From positions 124,001 through 188,000 of the forward strand of contig CALZBJ010000003.1 of the NCBI GenBank assembly GCA_945619025.1: 64,000 bases of DNA, written 5' to 3'. The stretch is from CALZBJ01 sp945619025. Lineage in GTDB: Bacteria; Pseudomonadota; Gammaproteobacteria; Cardiobacteriales; Wohlfahrtiimonadaceae. The translations under genes were made by a program, and so were the position numbers. The notes under the pieces were generated by a model. It made no database searches, had not been told where the DNA came from, and saw only the letters and a program-made list of their open reading frames with translations. This document shows positions 34,251 through 43,642 of this stretch, piece after piece. Every line of letters begins with the position of its first letter. Position 1 is the first letter of the stretch.

Positions 34251-34862
34251 TTAATTCCAAGGATCGCGGGTACAGACGGCATCGAGCACAACACAGCCCG
34301 CGTCACTGCATTCGTTATAGAGTTTTGCTTTGATCTTAGCTAGATTTGGGTCATCGCCCGAGGTGCGCGCGCCACGAAACCCGCGTTGATACTCCTGCAG
34401 TTTGGTATAAAAACGATTGTTTTTGGCGGAATAGGCGATCGCGCCACAGCCATTTCGGAAGGATAAAACCACCTCACACGGCGCACAATTTTGCATTGCT
34501 TGCTCTTCTGCCCGATACGCGCCGATAAATCCTTTATATTCATTCGGGCCATTAATAAATTGGATGCGATCATTATCGCGCGTCTCGCCAATACCAAAAC
34601 GCCCCGAGCGAGGATCGCCAGCAAATGCCACATAAAAATGATCGCCTCGATTAATTCGCGGACCGAGTTGATCGGGGTGAGATAAAATCACGCCACCAAA
34701 TTTATTCACTAAATATTCAGAACAAAAATTCCAGTCAGTACAATAGGTTTTCCGTGTATCGGTGTGGGTCACTTGCGCGTTCGTAACGGGCGAAAAGAGA
34801 GGGCTTAAAAGTAAGACCAAAAGAAGGCTTGTGGATCTGAAAATTCGGGAGAAATGGAACAT
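34251..34862 (-). CDS. Exported DUF4189-like protein
   Basis: A 203-residue secreted protein with a signal peptide (about residues 1-29, cleavage after 'TNA'). The mature part is Cys-rich. The stretch 'AEEQAMQNCAPCEVVLSFRNGCGAIAYS' is cut here into its key elements: a short helix with AxxxAMxxC, then C-x-V, then NGCGAIAYS. This pattern is that of DUF4189, small secreted domains that may bind or inhibit something outside the cell. Additional cysteines near both ends probably form disulfides. The start has AAGGAG upstream. It is not in an operon with its neighbours in any obvious functional way. Function is unknown. Confidence 0.7.
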   Translation of the reverse strand: MFHFSRIFRSTSLLLVLLLSPLFSPVTNAQVTHTDTRKTYCTDWNFCSEYLVNKFGGVILSHPDQLGPRINRGDHFYVAFAGDPRSGRFGIGETRDNDRIQFINGPNEYKGFIGAYRAEEQAMQNCAPCEVVLSFRNGCGAIAYSAKNNRFYTKLQEYQRGFRGARTSGDDPNLAKIKAKLYNECSDAGCVVLDAVCTRDPWN

Positions 34863-34898
34863 ATTAAACTCCTTGCTGATTTTTATGATGAGTGATAA

Positions 34899-35801
34899 TC
34901 ACCGAGCTTTAAGGCGGGTGTTGAGTGCTGGCGCGCCAAGTGGGGGATCGGGGTGTTTGACTTGATTAAAGCGTTTATTGGGGTAATTGGCCCAGTCGCG
35001 GGTTGCGGCTTCAATTTGTGCTGGATCGTGGGCGACAAAGTTCCACCAGATAATAAGCGGTTCTGTGACCGGTGTGCCACCAATTAGCGCGATGTGGGTG
35101 CCCTTTTCAAGGGTTAGGGTGAGTGATGTTTGTCCGGCTTCAATGGCGATAAATTCGTCATCTTTATAATGCTCATCCGCGATTTCGACCGCGCCTTCGG
35201 TGATAAAAATGCCATATTCAAATTCAGGGTCGAGGGGAAGGGTGCAGGTTTTAGATTCATGCGCCATAATATCGGCGCCCATCAGCGGTGAGTAGGATTG
35301 AGTTGGTGCGCGATATCCCAGAAATTTCCCCATAAATAGATGGATGATAAGTCCCTCGTGCGAAAACATCGGAAGATCATCATAATGTTTGAAACTTGGC
35401 GGATTTGAGCTCTGCTCTTTAGGAAGTGCGATCCAAAATTGCAGCGTTTTCAGCGGGCCGTGATAATTTGGCTCACTCACTTCGGTGTGAACAATGCCAT
35501 TTCCCGCCGTCATAAGATTAACCTCATACGGGCGAATGGTGGAATGATTGCCAAGGCTATCGCGGTGGACAATTTCCCCCTGCAGCATCCAAGTAAAGGT
35601 TTGCAGACCAATATGCGGGTGGGGCGCGACATTGATCTTTTTGCTCGGATCATCGATATTTTCGGGATCAACGGATTCGATATGGAGATAATCGAGAAAA
35701 CACCATGCGCCAATTCGTGGGCAATTACGATTCGGGAGGGCGCGTTTCACCTGTTGCCCCGGCATAATTTCAGCGGTTCGAGTGGGAATGCGAGTGATCA
35801 T
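34899..35801 (-). CDS. Pirin family protein (putative quercetin 2,3-dioxygenase)
   Basis: A 300-residue bicupin. The N-terminal cupin holds the metal-binding pattern 'HPHIGLQTFTWMLQGEIVHRD' in outline (His-x-His near residue 61, then a His about 40 residues later in 'GNGIVHTE' followed by Glu). Pirins bind iron and some oxidise quercetin; the bacterial physiological role is usually unknown. AAGGAG lies before the ATG at 35801. It stands alone between the DUF4189-like gene and uvrB. Confidence 0.9.
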   Translation of the reverse strand: MITRIPTRTAEIMPGQQVKRALPNRNCPRIGAWCFLDYLHIESVDPENIDDPSKKINVAPHPHIGLQTFTWMLQGEIVHRDSLGNHSTIRPYEVNLMTAGNGIVHTEVSEPNYHGPLKTLQFWIALPKEQSSNPPSFKHYDDLPMFSHEGLIIHLFMGKFLGYRAPTQSYSPLMGADIMAHESKTCTLPLDPEFEYGIFITEGAVEIADEHYKDDEFIAIEAGQTSLTLTLEKGTHIALIGGTPVTEPLIIWWNFVAHDPAQIEAATRDWANYPNKRFNQVKHPDPPLGAPALNTRLKAR

Positions 35802-35868
35802 AAAGGCTCCTTAATTGAAAAAAAGAGATGCGGGACACCTTTATTTATCATAGCGGAATAATTAAAAA

Positions 35869-37908
35869 TTAACCATTTAGGAGCATCTCTTTGCGTAGAT
35901 TTTCAATCTCATCGCGGAGTTTTGCCGCCTCTTCAAATTCAAGATTTTGCGCGTGATCGAGCATCGCTTTCTCTTTTTTGGCGATCAATTTCGCGACCGC
36001 TTTCGGATTGCTAAAATCGATCTCATTATCAAGGGCTTTTTCGTTGATGGTGAGCTTGCCGCGATACTCTTCAAGATAGCGCTGTTTAGGCGTGTTATCT
36101 TTTGCATCGTACATAATATCTTTCACCGCTTTAATGATGGTTTGCGGAGTGATGTTATGAGCTTTGTTATAGTCCTCTTGAAGGGTGCGGCGGCGCTTGG
36201 TTTCATCCATCGCGCTCTTCATTGCGCCGGTGATTTTATCGGCGTAGAGAATCGCTTTCCCTTCCGCATTTCGAGCGGCGCGACCAATGGTTTGAATGAG
36301 CGAGCGTTCCGAACGTAAAAAGCCCTCTTTATCGGCATCTAAAATTGCCACGAGCGACACCTCGGGAATATCAAGCCCTTCACGCAACAGGTTGATCCCG
36401 ACGAGTACATCAAAGGTGCCAAGCCGAAGATCGCGGATAATTTCCACCCGTTCGACGGTATCAATATCGGAGTGGAGATAGCGCACTTTCACGCCGTGCT
36501 CCATTAAAAATTCGGTTAAATCTTCCGACATGCGCTTAGTGAGCGTCGTAATTAATACCCGCTCATTTTTGGCCGCGCGCACGTTAATTTCAGATAACAC
36601 ATCGTCCACTTGCGTTGCAACGGGACGTACTTCCACAATCGGATCGAGAAGCCCTGTCGGGCGTACCACCTGTTCGACCACTTGATCCGAATGTTCATCT
36701 TCGTAGGTGCTCGGCGTTGCTGAAACAAAGATCGTTTGTGGCATCAGTGCTTCAAACTCATCAAAGCGAAGCGGGCGGTTATCAAGGGCAGAGGGCAGGC
36801 GAAATCCGTAGGTCACGAGATTTTCTTTACGGGAGCGATCCCCTTTATACATTGCCCCAACTTGCGGGACGGCGACGTGGGATTCGTCGATAAAGAGAAT
36901 GGCATCGTCGGGGAGATAATCAAAGAGTGTCGGCGGCGCTTCACCGGCCAAGCGACCCGATAGATAGCGCGAATAGTTTTCAATTCCTTGGCAATATCCG
37001 AGCTCTAAAATCATCTCGATATCAAATTTTGTCCGCTGTTCAAGGCGCTGGGCTTCCAGTAACTTTCCATTTTCGCGCAGGGATTCTAGACGCTCTTTGA
37101 GTTCTACTTTAATCTCTTCAACGGCGTTTAAGAGCGTTGCTCGCGGAGTCACGTAATGGCTTGAGGGATAGACGGTTAATCGGGGCACCGATCGGCTCAC
37201 TGATCCGGTTAATGGATCAAAAAAGGAGAGATTATCAACCTCATCATCAAAGAGCTCAATGCGAACGGCATCGCGCTCACTGTCGGCGGGGAAGATATCA
37301 ATCACCTCACCGCGAACGCGAAATGTCCCGCGTTCAAGTACAACATCGTTGCGCTCATATTGCATCGCCACCAATCGATTTAAAATATCACGCTGATCGA
37401 TACGCTCTCCTTTTGAAACATGGAGGAGCATACTCATATAGTGATCGCGATCCCCAAGCCCGTAAATGGCGGATACAGTGGCGACAATAATGGTATCGCG
37501 GCGCTCTAAAATGGCCTTGGTGGCTGAAAGCCGCATCTGCTCGATATGATCGTTAATCGATGCATCTTTCTCAATAAAGGTATCAGACGCGGCCACATAA
37601 GCTTCCGGCTGATAATAATCGTAGTAAGAGACAAAATATTCCACCGCATTATTGGGGAAAAACTCCTTCATTTCACCATAAAGCTGTGCGGCGAGAGTTT
37701 TATTGGGTGCCAAAATGATCGCGGGTCGCTGCGTATTTTGAATAATGTTCGCCATGGTGAAGGTTTTCCCCGAACCCGTTACCCCTAAAAGCGTCTGATA
37801 GGCGAGTCCATCATTTAATCCTTCCGTGAGCGCTTTAATCGCCGTCGGCTGATCGCCCGAAGGAGTGTAATGTGTACTAAGCTTGAAATTCGTGGCGTCT
37901 GTCATCAT
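35869..37908 (-). CDS. uvrB: Excinuclease ABC subunit B
   Basis: DNA-damage verification helicase of nucleotide excision repair. The 679-residue protein shows Walker A 'GVTGSGKT' (42-49), the beta-hairpin segment 'YYDYYQPEAYV', 'DESH' Walker B, helicase motifs V-VI ('GINLLREGLDIPEVSLV', 'QTIGRAARN') and a C-terminal UVR motif that binds UvrC (last ~35 residues, 'LEFEEAAKLRDEIENLR'). Normal family length. Confidence 0.97.
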   Translation of the reverse strand: MMTDATNFKLSTHYTPSGDQPTAIKALTEGLNDGLAYQTLLGVTGSGKTFTMANIIQNTQRPAIILAPNKTLAAQLYGEMKEFFPNNAVEYFVSYYDYYQPEAYVAASDTFIEKDASINDHIEQMRLSATKAILERRDTIIVATVSAIYGLGDRDHYMSMLLHVSKGERIDQRDILNRLVAMQYERNDVVLERGTFRVRGEVIDIFPADSERDAVRIELFDDEVDNLSFFDPLTGSVSRSVPRLTVYPSSHYVTPRATLLNAVEEIKVELKERLESLRENGKLLEAQRLEQRTKFDIEMILELGYCQGIENYSRYLSGRLAGEAPPTLFDYLPDDAILFIDESHVAVPQVGAMYKGDRSRKENLVTYGFRLPSALDNRPLRFDEFEALMPQTIFVSATPSTYEDEHSDQVVEQVVRPTGLLDPIVEVRPVATQVDDVLSEINVRAAKNERVLITTLTKRMSEDLTEFLMEHGVKVRYLHSDIDTVERVEIIRDLRLGTFDVLVGINLLREGLDIPEVSLVAILDADKEGFLRSERSLIQTIGRAARNAEGKAILYADKITGAMKSAMDETKRRRTLQEDYNKAHNITPQTIIKAVKDIMYDAKDNTPKQRYLEEYRGKLTINEKALDNEIDFSNPKAVAKLIAKKEKAMLDHAQNLEFEEAAKLRDEIENLRKEMLLNG

Positions 37909-38045
37909 TATCGAGAAGTATGCAGTTTATTTAAGAATATGGAAGAAATACTATATCATAGCGTATCATTTGTCATTGCTCCGCTATGCTATAGTGAAGC
38001 GTCTTAGCAATCGATCAATATAATAGGGTTGGAGAGTAAAATTAT

Positions 38046-40493
38046 ATGACTCAAGAGTTAGAAAAAAGGCAGGAATTACCGGTATTGGCGTTGAGGGATT
38101 TAGTCGTTTTCCCATCAACCACGATTCCGTTACTGATTGGTCGCCATCTATCGGTGGGTGCGCTCCAAATGGCCAAAGAATATGATGGTCATGTGGTGCT
38201 GGTTACGCATAAAGATCCCAACGATGAACAGGTCGATATGGAGTCTGTTTATACCGTCGGTGTTCGTGCGAAAATCGTGCAACATCTCCCCCTTGAAGAT
38301 GGAAATCATAAGATTTTAGTCGATTGCCTTGAGAAAATTTCATTAACCGCGCTCAAAGAGATTGCTTATGAAAATGATGAGGGCAAATTCAATTTGATGC
38401 TCGGTGAATACGAAGAGCGCCCCGATGATGCCGACCTTTCTGAGAATTTAGAGCAGGTCTATGTCAACGTCATCAAAAAGCTCTTTGCCGATATTGCTAA
38501 AATCATCAAGCCCAATAAAGATGGGGTGAACGCCATTGAGCGTGAAAAAGATCTCGATCGCCTAATTGTGACCGTGCTCGTCAATCTCCCCATCGATCTT
38601 GAGAAAAAACAGGCAGTCCTTGAGGAAGCTTCGCTAAAAGAGGCGGCGAAAGAGGTCATTAAAATTCTCACCTATGAGATGGATGTGATCGAAACGCAAA
38701 AACGCATTCAAGCGATGGTGCAGCAGCAAGTTTCGAAAAATCAGCGCGAATACTATTTAAATGAGCAGATCAAAGCGATTCACAAAGAGCTCGATGATCT
38801 TAATGATACGGGCCTTTCTGAGCTCGATCAGCTTGAAGAAGATGTGCTCAAAGCGAAGATGCCGAAAGAGGCGGAAGAGAAAGCGCTTAATGAAGTAAAG
38901 CGTCTTAAATCGATGCCGGCGATGTCATCGGAAGGGACCGTTGCGCGTACTTATGTCGATTGGCTTCTTAAAATGCCGTGGAATGAGCGTTCGCGCCTTC
39001 GTTATGGGGTAAAACGTGCTGAAGAAGTGCTTGAGAAAGATCACTCAGGCCTTGAAAAGATTAAAGAGCGTATTTTAGAGCATCTTGCGGTGATCAGCCA
39101 TACCCGTACGAAAAAGGGCAATATTCTCTGCTTTATCGGTCCTCCAGGCGTGGGTAAAACCTCGCTTGCACGTTCAATTGCTGAAGCGACAGGGCGTGAG
39201 TTTGTGCGCATGAGTTTAGGCGGCGTGCATGATGAATCGGAAATTCGTGGCCATCGCCGTACTTATATTGGTGCGATGCCCGGTAAAATGGTGCAACTGC
39301 TTGCCAAAGCGAAAACTAAAAATCCGTTAATCCTTTTAGATGAGCTCGATAAAACCGGATCTGACCATCGTGGCGATCCGGCAGATGCGCTGCTTGAAGT
39401 ACTCGATCCTGAGCAAAACTCTACCTTTAATGACCATTATCTTGATGTTGATGTGGATCTTTCTGAGGTGATGTTTATCGCAACGGCCAATAGTTATAAC
39501 ATTCCTGCGCCGCTTCGAGATCGTATGGATATTATTGAGCTCACTAGCTACACCGAGCTTGAAAAGTTAGCGATCGCGAAAGAGCATTTAGTACCAGAGC
39601 AATTAAAAGAACATAAGCTCACCGAGAAAGAGCTCATTTTCCCTGATGAGGTATTGCTCGAGATTATTCAAAGTTATACTAAAGAGGCAGGGGTACGAAA
39701 TTTAAGCCGTACGCTTGCAAGCGTGTGCCGTAAATTCATTCGTGAACGTCTCTCGGATAAAGATAAAAAAGAGTTAGAACTCACCCTTGATATCGAGAAA
39801 ATTCGCGAGTATCTAGGCGCGCCAAAATACCATTACGGCATGAAAGAGAAGGCCGATGAAGTGGGCTATGTCAACGGGCTTGCGTGGACGCAAGTGGGCG
39901 GTGATCTCTTAGGAATTGAGGTAGAACTCATTCCCGGAAAAGGGCAACTCATTACCACAGGGAGTCTTGGTGATGTGATGAAAGAGTCGATTCGTACTGC
40001 ATTAACGGTGATTCGTGCTCGCTCAAATGTCTTTGGGCTTCCCCATGATTTTTATGAGAAATGGGACATACACGTTCACGCGCCGGAAGGAGCAGTACCT
40101 AAAGATGGCCCAAGTGCAGGGGCGGCGATGACGCTTGCGATCTTATCGGCGCTTCTCAATAAACCGGTCCGCTCTGATGTTGCGATGACCGGCGAGGTGA
40201 CGCTCCGCGGGAAAATCTTAATGATTGGTGGGCTTAAAGAGAAGTTACTCGCCGCCGCGCGCGCGGGCATTAAACGTGTTTTAATCCCGAAAGAGAACGT
40301 CAAAGATCTCGAGGAGATCCCCGATGTTATCAAGGGTTCGCTCGAAATCGTGCCTGTATCAACGATAGACGAGGTTTTTGAGGCGGCTTTTGCTCAAATG
40401 CCCGAATCTACAGGGAAATTTGAACGATTTAGTGGTTTTTACGAGCTTCCGGTCAGTCCTTCGGAGAAGAAAAAACCGCAGAAAACCCACTGA
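38046..40493 (+). CDS. lon: ATP-dependent protease Lon
   Basis: Soluble AAA+ serine protease that removes misfolded and regulatory proteins. The 815-residue chain has an N-terminal substrate domain, Walker A 'GPPGVGKTS' (365-373), Walker B 'LILLDELDK', and the proteolytic Ser-Lys dyad, with the catalytic Ser at residue 690 in 'KDGPSAGAAMT' and the Lys about 43 residues on. An unusually polar tail 'PSEKKKPQKTH' ends the protein. RBS GGAGAG precedes the ATG. It is followed directly by the HU gene, a common gammaproteobacterial pair. Confidence 0.97.
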   Translation: MTQELEKRQELPVLALRDLVVFPSTTIPLLIGRHLSVGALQMAKEYDGHVVLVTHKDPNDEQVDMESVYTVGVRAKIVQHLPLEDGNHKILVDCLEKISLTALKEIAYENDEGKFNLMLGEYEERPDDADLSENLEQVYVNVIKKLFADIAKIIKPNKDGVNAIEREKDLDRLIVTVLVNLPIDLEKKQAVLEEASLKEAAKEVIKILTYEMDVIETQKRIQAMVQQQVSKNQREYYLNEQIKAIHKELDDLNDTGLSELDQLEEDVLKAKMPKEAEEKALNEVKRLKSMPAMSSEGTVARTYVDWLLKMPWNERSRLRYGVKRAEEVLEKDHSGLEKIKERILEHLAVISHTRTKKGNILCFIGPPGVGKTSLARSIAEATGREFVRMSLGGVHDESEIRGHRRTYIGAMPGKMVQLLAKAKTKNPLILLDELDKTGSDHRGDPADALLEVLDPEQNSTFNDHYLDVDVDLSEVMFIATANSYNIPAPLRDRMDIIELTSYTELEKLAIAKEHLVPEQLKEHKLTEKELIFPDEVLLEIIQSYTKEAGVRNLSRTLASVCRKFIRERLSDKDKKELELTLDIEKIREYLGAPKYHYGMKEKADEVGYVNGLAWTQVGGDLLGIEVELIPGKGQLITTGSLGDVMKESIRTALTVIRARSNVFGLPHDFYEKWDIHVHAPEGAVPKDGPSAGAAMTLAILSALLNKPVRSDVAMTGEVTLRGKILMIGGLKEKLLAAARAGIKRVLIPKENVKDLEEIPDVIKGSLEIVPVSTIDEVFEAAFAQMPESTGKFERFSGFYELPVSPSEKKKPQKTH

Positions 40494-40498
40494 AACAC

Positions 40499-40527
40499 TT
40501 GACTTAGGTCTATTACAAACGTATAAA
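40499..40527 (+). promoter_or_regulatory. Strong sigma-70 promoter for the HU gene
   Basis: TTGACT (5/6), a 17-base spacer and TATAAA (5/6), starting right after the lon stop codon. It gives HU its own high-level transcription. Confidence 0.7.
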
Positions 40528-40625
40528 ACTATACAGTGTTATTAAAGTCTGTTACTTTTAGCTTTAACGACTTTAGTCAACGTGGTTCTTATTTTAACTT
40601 TTTACAGACAGTAGGAAATATAATT

Positions 40626-40913
40626 ATGAATAAAACTGAACTTGTCGCAGCGGTTGCCGAAAAAACTGATATGACCAAAGTTGCTTCTGCAAAAGTAGTT
40701 GAAGCAGTTATGGATACAATCACAGAAACTCTTGCGAAAGGTGATAATGTGACGTTAATCGGTTTTGGTACTTTCACTGTGAGAGAACGTGCTGCTCGTA
40801 TGGGCCGTGATCCTCGCGATCCTAAGAAAGAGATTCCAATTCCTGCTTCAAAAGTACCTGCATTCAAAGCTGGTAAAGGCTTAAGAGAAGCGGTTAACAC
40901 AGCTAAAAAATAA
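40626..40913 (+). CDS. hupB: DNA-binding protein HU (HupB-like)
   Basis: Small nucleoid protein that bends DNA non-specifically. The 95-residue product starts 'MNKTELVAAVAEKTDM' and has the HU/IHF signature 'GFGTFTVRERAARMGRDPR' and 'AFKAGKGLREAVN'. The open frame extends further upstream to 40536, but the ATG at 40626 is the real start, as the family always begins 'MNK(T/S)ELI'. It follows lon as hupB does in E. coli, has its own strong promoter, and ends at a terminator. Confidence 0.95.
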   Translation: MNKTELVAAVAEKTDMTKVASAKVVEAVMDTITETLAKGDNVTLIGFGTFTVRERAARMGRDPRDPKKEIPIPASKVPAFKAGKGLREAVNTAKK

Positions 40914-40961
40914 TTATTTTTAAGTGGAGCTTCGGCTTCAGTTAAAGATGAGATGTAGAGG

Positions 40962-40994
40962 CCTCAATGCAGACGCATTGGGGTTTTTCTTTTT
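40962..40994 (+). terminator. Rho-independent terminator after HU
   Basis: CCTCAATGC (40962-40970) pairs with GCATTGGGG (40975-40983, one G-U) with a 4-base loop, followed by TTTTTCTTTTT. Confidence 0.88.
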
Positions 40995-41069
40995 AGAGCG
41001 ATTTGTTACTATACTGCATGGTATGAACGGCTTTAACACGCGCGAAATTGCGCAATAAAAGGAAACACT

Positions 41070-41615
41070 ATGGCAAATGAGCAGAACACTCCATCGATCA
41101 CCTATCAGCTAATTCAATCACAATTTACTGGGTTTGAAATCGCTGAAGCACACGGCATTTTAGTGGCGTTAGCGTGCGTGAATCGTATGGATGTCTATCA
41201 AGATTGGTTAGCGGAGGTTGAGGCGCTTGCCGATCACTCCCAAGAACTCAACACCGAGATTTTAAAGATCTTATTTGATAAGACCATGGATGAGCTGCTA
41301 TCTAAAGATTTTGCGCTCTCGCTCTTAATTCCCGACGAAGATGATTCCTTTAAACGTCTAGAAGGTTTTGTGGATTGGTGCCAAGGATTTCTTTACGGGC
41401 TTGGTATTAGCGGAATAGGCATGGCAGATTTAGACGAAGATGGCGCGGCGTTTTTAGATCATTTAGCGGCGTTTGCGAATCTCGATCCTGAGAGTCTGCG
41501 TGAAGAGATTGAGAGTGAAGATGAGGGCTTAGCGCTCGAAGAGCTGGTGGAGTTTGTCCGCATGAGCTCGTTATTGATTTTCTATCATTTCCGAGAAGCG
41601 GAAACGGTACACTAA
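41070..41615 (+). CDS. UPF0149/YgfB family protein
   Basis: A 181-residue acidic, helical, cytoplasmic protein of the UPF0149 family. Recognisable are 'AEAHGILVALACVN' and 'FVDWCQGFLYGLGI', the core of the fold. In Pseudomonas a YgfB homologue represses a transcription factor, but the role in other bacteria is open. An AAGGAAAC ribosome-binding site precedes the ATG. The next gene is a TatD-type nuclease about 40 bases downstream. Confidence 0.85.
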   Translation: MANEQNTPSITYQLIQSQFTGFEIAEAHGILVALACVNRMDVYQDWLAEVEALADHSQELNTEILKILFDKTMDELLSKDFALSLLIPDEDDSFKRLEGFVDWCQGFLYGLGISGIGMADLDEDGAAFLDHLAAFANLDPESLREEIESEDEGLALEELVEFVRMSSLLIFYHFREAETVH

Positions 41616-41655
41616 ACATCGGTTAATATTGACGGTAATGTTAAAGGGGGAGCGA

Positions 41656-42468
41656 ATGAATCATAAAGAGCCTGATATGAGCAGAGCAATTTCACTCATT
41701 GACTCCCACATTCATCTCGATGATCCGCGCTTAATGCCGGGTTACCCCGAGCATCTTAACGACGCGCGAGCTCTTGGGATTACCGCTTGGGTACTGCCGA
41801 GCATAACGGCCGACTCCTTTAGCGATGTACTTGCGATTGCAGCAGCGGATGCTTCGGTCTATCCGGCGCTTGGGCTTCATCCCTATTTTATGGAGACTCA
41901 CACCGATCACGATTTAAAGCAGTTAGAAACCGCGCTTAAAACGCATGCGGATAAACTGGTAGCGATCGGAGAGTGCGGGCTTGATCTGATGATCGAAAAC
42001 CCTCAGTTTGAGCGGCAAGAGCGGCTGTTTAAGGCCCATGTGCGTCTTGCGCGAGAATTTGATCTACCGCTGATTATTCATAGCCGGAAATCGTTGGATT
42101 TTATTTTAAGAGAGCTCCGTAAAGAGCGCGGTTTACGAGGCGTGATTCATGCATTTTCCGGCAGTTTACAGCAAGCGGAGCAGTGCATTGAACTAGGTTT
42201 TAAACTGGGGTTTGGCGGCGCGGTTACCTATCCGCGGGCAACGCGATTGCGCGCCATTTTAAAAGCAATTCCCAAGGATAGTTACCTTCTTGAAACCGAT
42301 GCGCCCTCGATGCCCAATGCATTTTTACCCAAAGGGGCGACTCATACGCCAAAAGATCTCTATACGATTGCGCAAGAGATCGCTACAATACGTGAGAGTA
42401 GTTTAGAAAAAGTCGCGGCGGAAACGACCGAAACGACGCAACAATTATTTCAACTGGAGAGATTATGA
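41656..42468 (+). CDS. TatD family metal-dependent hydrolase (DNase-type)
   Basis: A 270-residue TIM-barrel metallohydrolase. It contains the N-terminal metal motif 'DSHIHLDD', the 'GLHPYF' motif, a catalytic Glu in 'AIGECGLDL', 'PLIIHSRKS', 'GVIHAFSGS' and 'LLETDAPSM'. TatD proteins act as DNases or deoxyribonucleases in quality control. The frame opens at a TTG (41629), but the ATG at 41656 has the good ribosome-binding site AAGGGGGA. It overlaps the following flavin oxidoreductase gene by four bases (ATGA). Confidence 0.9.
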   Translation: MNHKEPDMSRAISLIDSHIHLDDPRLMPGYPEHLNDARALGITAWVLPSITADSFSDVLAIAAADASVYPALGLHPYFMETHTDHDLKQLETALKTHADKLVAIGECGLDLMIENPQFERQERLFKAHVRLAREFDLPLIIHSRKSLDFILRELRKERGLRGVIHAFSGSLQQAEQCIELGFKLGFGGAVTYPRATRLRAILKAIPKDSYLLETDAPSMPNAFLPKGATHTPKDLYTIAQEIATIRESSLEKVAAETTETTQQLFQLERL

Positions 42469-43526
42469 CGAGCGACAATCAAGCAAAGCTTTTAGATCAG
42501 TTATCCATCGACTATCCGATTATTCAGCTACCGCTTCACGATGCGGATTCAGCAGAATTGATTGCGGAAGTGGCCAATCATGGCGGATTAGGCACGCTTG
42601 CGGCAGGGTTTTTATCAGCGGCAGAATTGCGCGATCGCCTCGATGAGATTAGCGCTTTGACCGATCGATCGTTTGCCGTAAATCTCTTTGCCAATGTCCA
42701 AAAAGATGAAGATTCAGAAGGGATGACCCGCGCGCTCAACCGCATCTCTCCGGTATTTGAAGGGAGTGATATCGCGCTCACAACGCTCCTTTCACGCGAA
42801 GGCCGTTTAACCGATCTCGATTCCATGCTGGATGTGATTTTTGAATATAACGTCAGCGCAGTGAGTTTTTCATTGGGCGTGCCGAGCGATGAGATTTTAT
42901 CGCGCATCAAAGAGCGTGGCATTACGATTATTGGGCACGCAACCCACATGCTTGAGGCGCTTTTTTGGGAAGAGAAGGGCGCGGACATTATCTATCTTCA
43001 AGGATTGGAAGCGAGTGGCATACGCGACACGTTTCTAGGCGATCCTCTGGAAGTCGCGCAACCAGCATTAACGCTCATCGCTCAAGCCAATGATAATTTA
43101 ACCGTACCCTATATTATTGGGGGCGGATTGGTGAATAAAACGCATATTGATACCGCATTTGCACTCGGCGCGCCTGCCGTTGGGCTCGCAACCGCCTTTT
43201 TAATGAGCCATGAATCCGGCGCCGATGAGCTCTATAAAAATGCGCTTTCGTATGCCAATGAATTTGATATTAAGATCACTCGTGAATGGAGTGGGTATCC
43301 TGCGCGCGTTGTGGTCAATTGGGGCCTGCGCCAACTCCAAGCGTTAGAGGGCGAGCCCGCTCGTTTCCCAGCACAATACTTTTTAACCCATCCGATGATG
43401 GAAGATAAAGCGCCGGAAGATCGCACCCAGTTTCGTGCGCTTTGGGCCAATGTGAATGCGCCTTTTGCCGAGCGTCTACCAGTTCGTCAATTGATAACGC
43501 AACTCCTTGGGATCGAGTATTCGTAA
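42465..43526 (+). CDS. NAD(P)H-dependent flavin oxidoreductase, nitronate monooxygenase family
   Basis: A 353-residue TIM-barrel FMN enzyme. Family features are an N-terminal 'DYPIIQLPLH' segment, 'ANHGGLGTLAAGFLSAAELRD', 'FAVNLFAN', 'VSFSLGVPSDEI', and a phosphate-binding 'YIIGGGLVN' before 'ALGAPAVGLATAFLMSHES'. Relatives oxidise alkyl nitronates to aldehydes and nitrite, protecting cells from propionate-3-nitronate, but many members have other or unknown substrates. It shares ATGA with the preceding tatD-type gene and ends at a bidirectional terminator. Confidence 0.85.
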   Translation: MTSDNQAKLLDQLSIDYPIIQLPLHDADSAELIAEVANHGGLGTLAAGFLSAAELRDRLDEISALTDRSFAVNLFANVQKDEDSEGMTRALNRISPVFEGSDIALTTLLSREGRLTDLDSMLDVIFEYNVSAVSFSLGVPSDEILSRIKERGITIIGHATHMLEALFWEEKGADIIYLQGLEASGIRDTFLGDPLEVAQPALTLIAQANDNLTVPYIIGGGLVNKTHIDTAFALGAPAVGLATAFLMSHESGADELYKNALSYANEFDIKITREWSGYPARVVVNWGLRQLQALEGEPARFPAQYFLTHPMMEDKAPEDRTQFRALWANVNAPFAERLPVRQLITQLLGIEYS

Positions 43527-43566
43527 CCCGAAAAATCGAGATTTACGAGATTTATAATAGGCAACA

Positions 43567-43602
43567 AAAAAACCTTCGACTTAATAAGAGCGAAGGTTTT
43601 TT
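43567..43602. terminator. Bidirectional terminator between the flavin oxidoreductase gene and nth
   Basis: A perfect 12-bp stem, AAAAAACCTTCG with CGAAGGTTTTTT, and a 12-base loop. It lies between two convergent genes and can work on both strands. Confidence 0.88.
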
Positions 43603-43642
43603 ATTGATCTCATTTTAATGATTTTAATGATCTTAAAATCAT

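Noticed and set aside
37970..38024. Heat-shock or sigma-70 promoter for lon
   Set aside because: A good TATAAT is present at 38019, but no -35 of either type is at the right distance, so no promoter is claimed.
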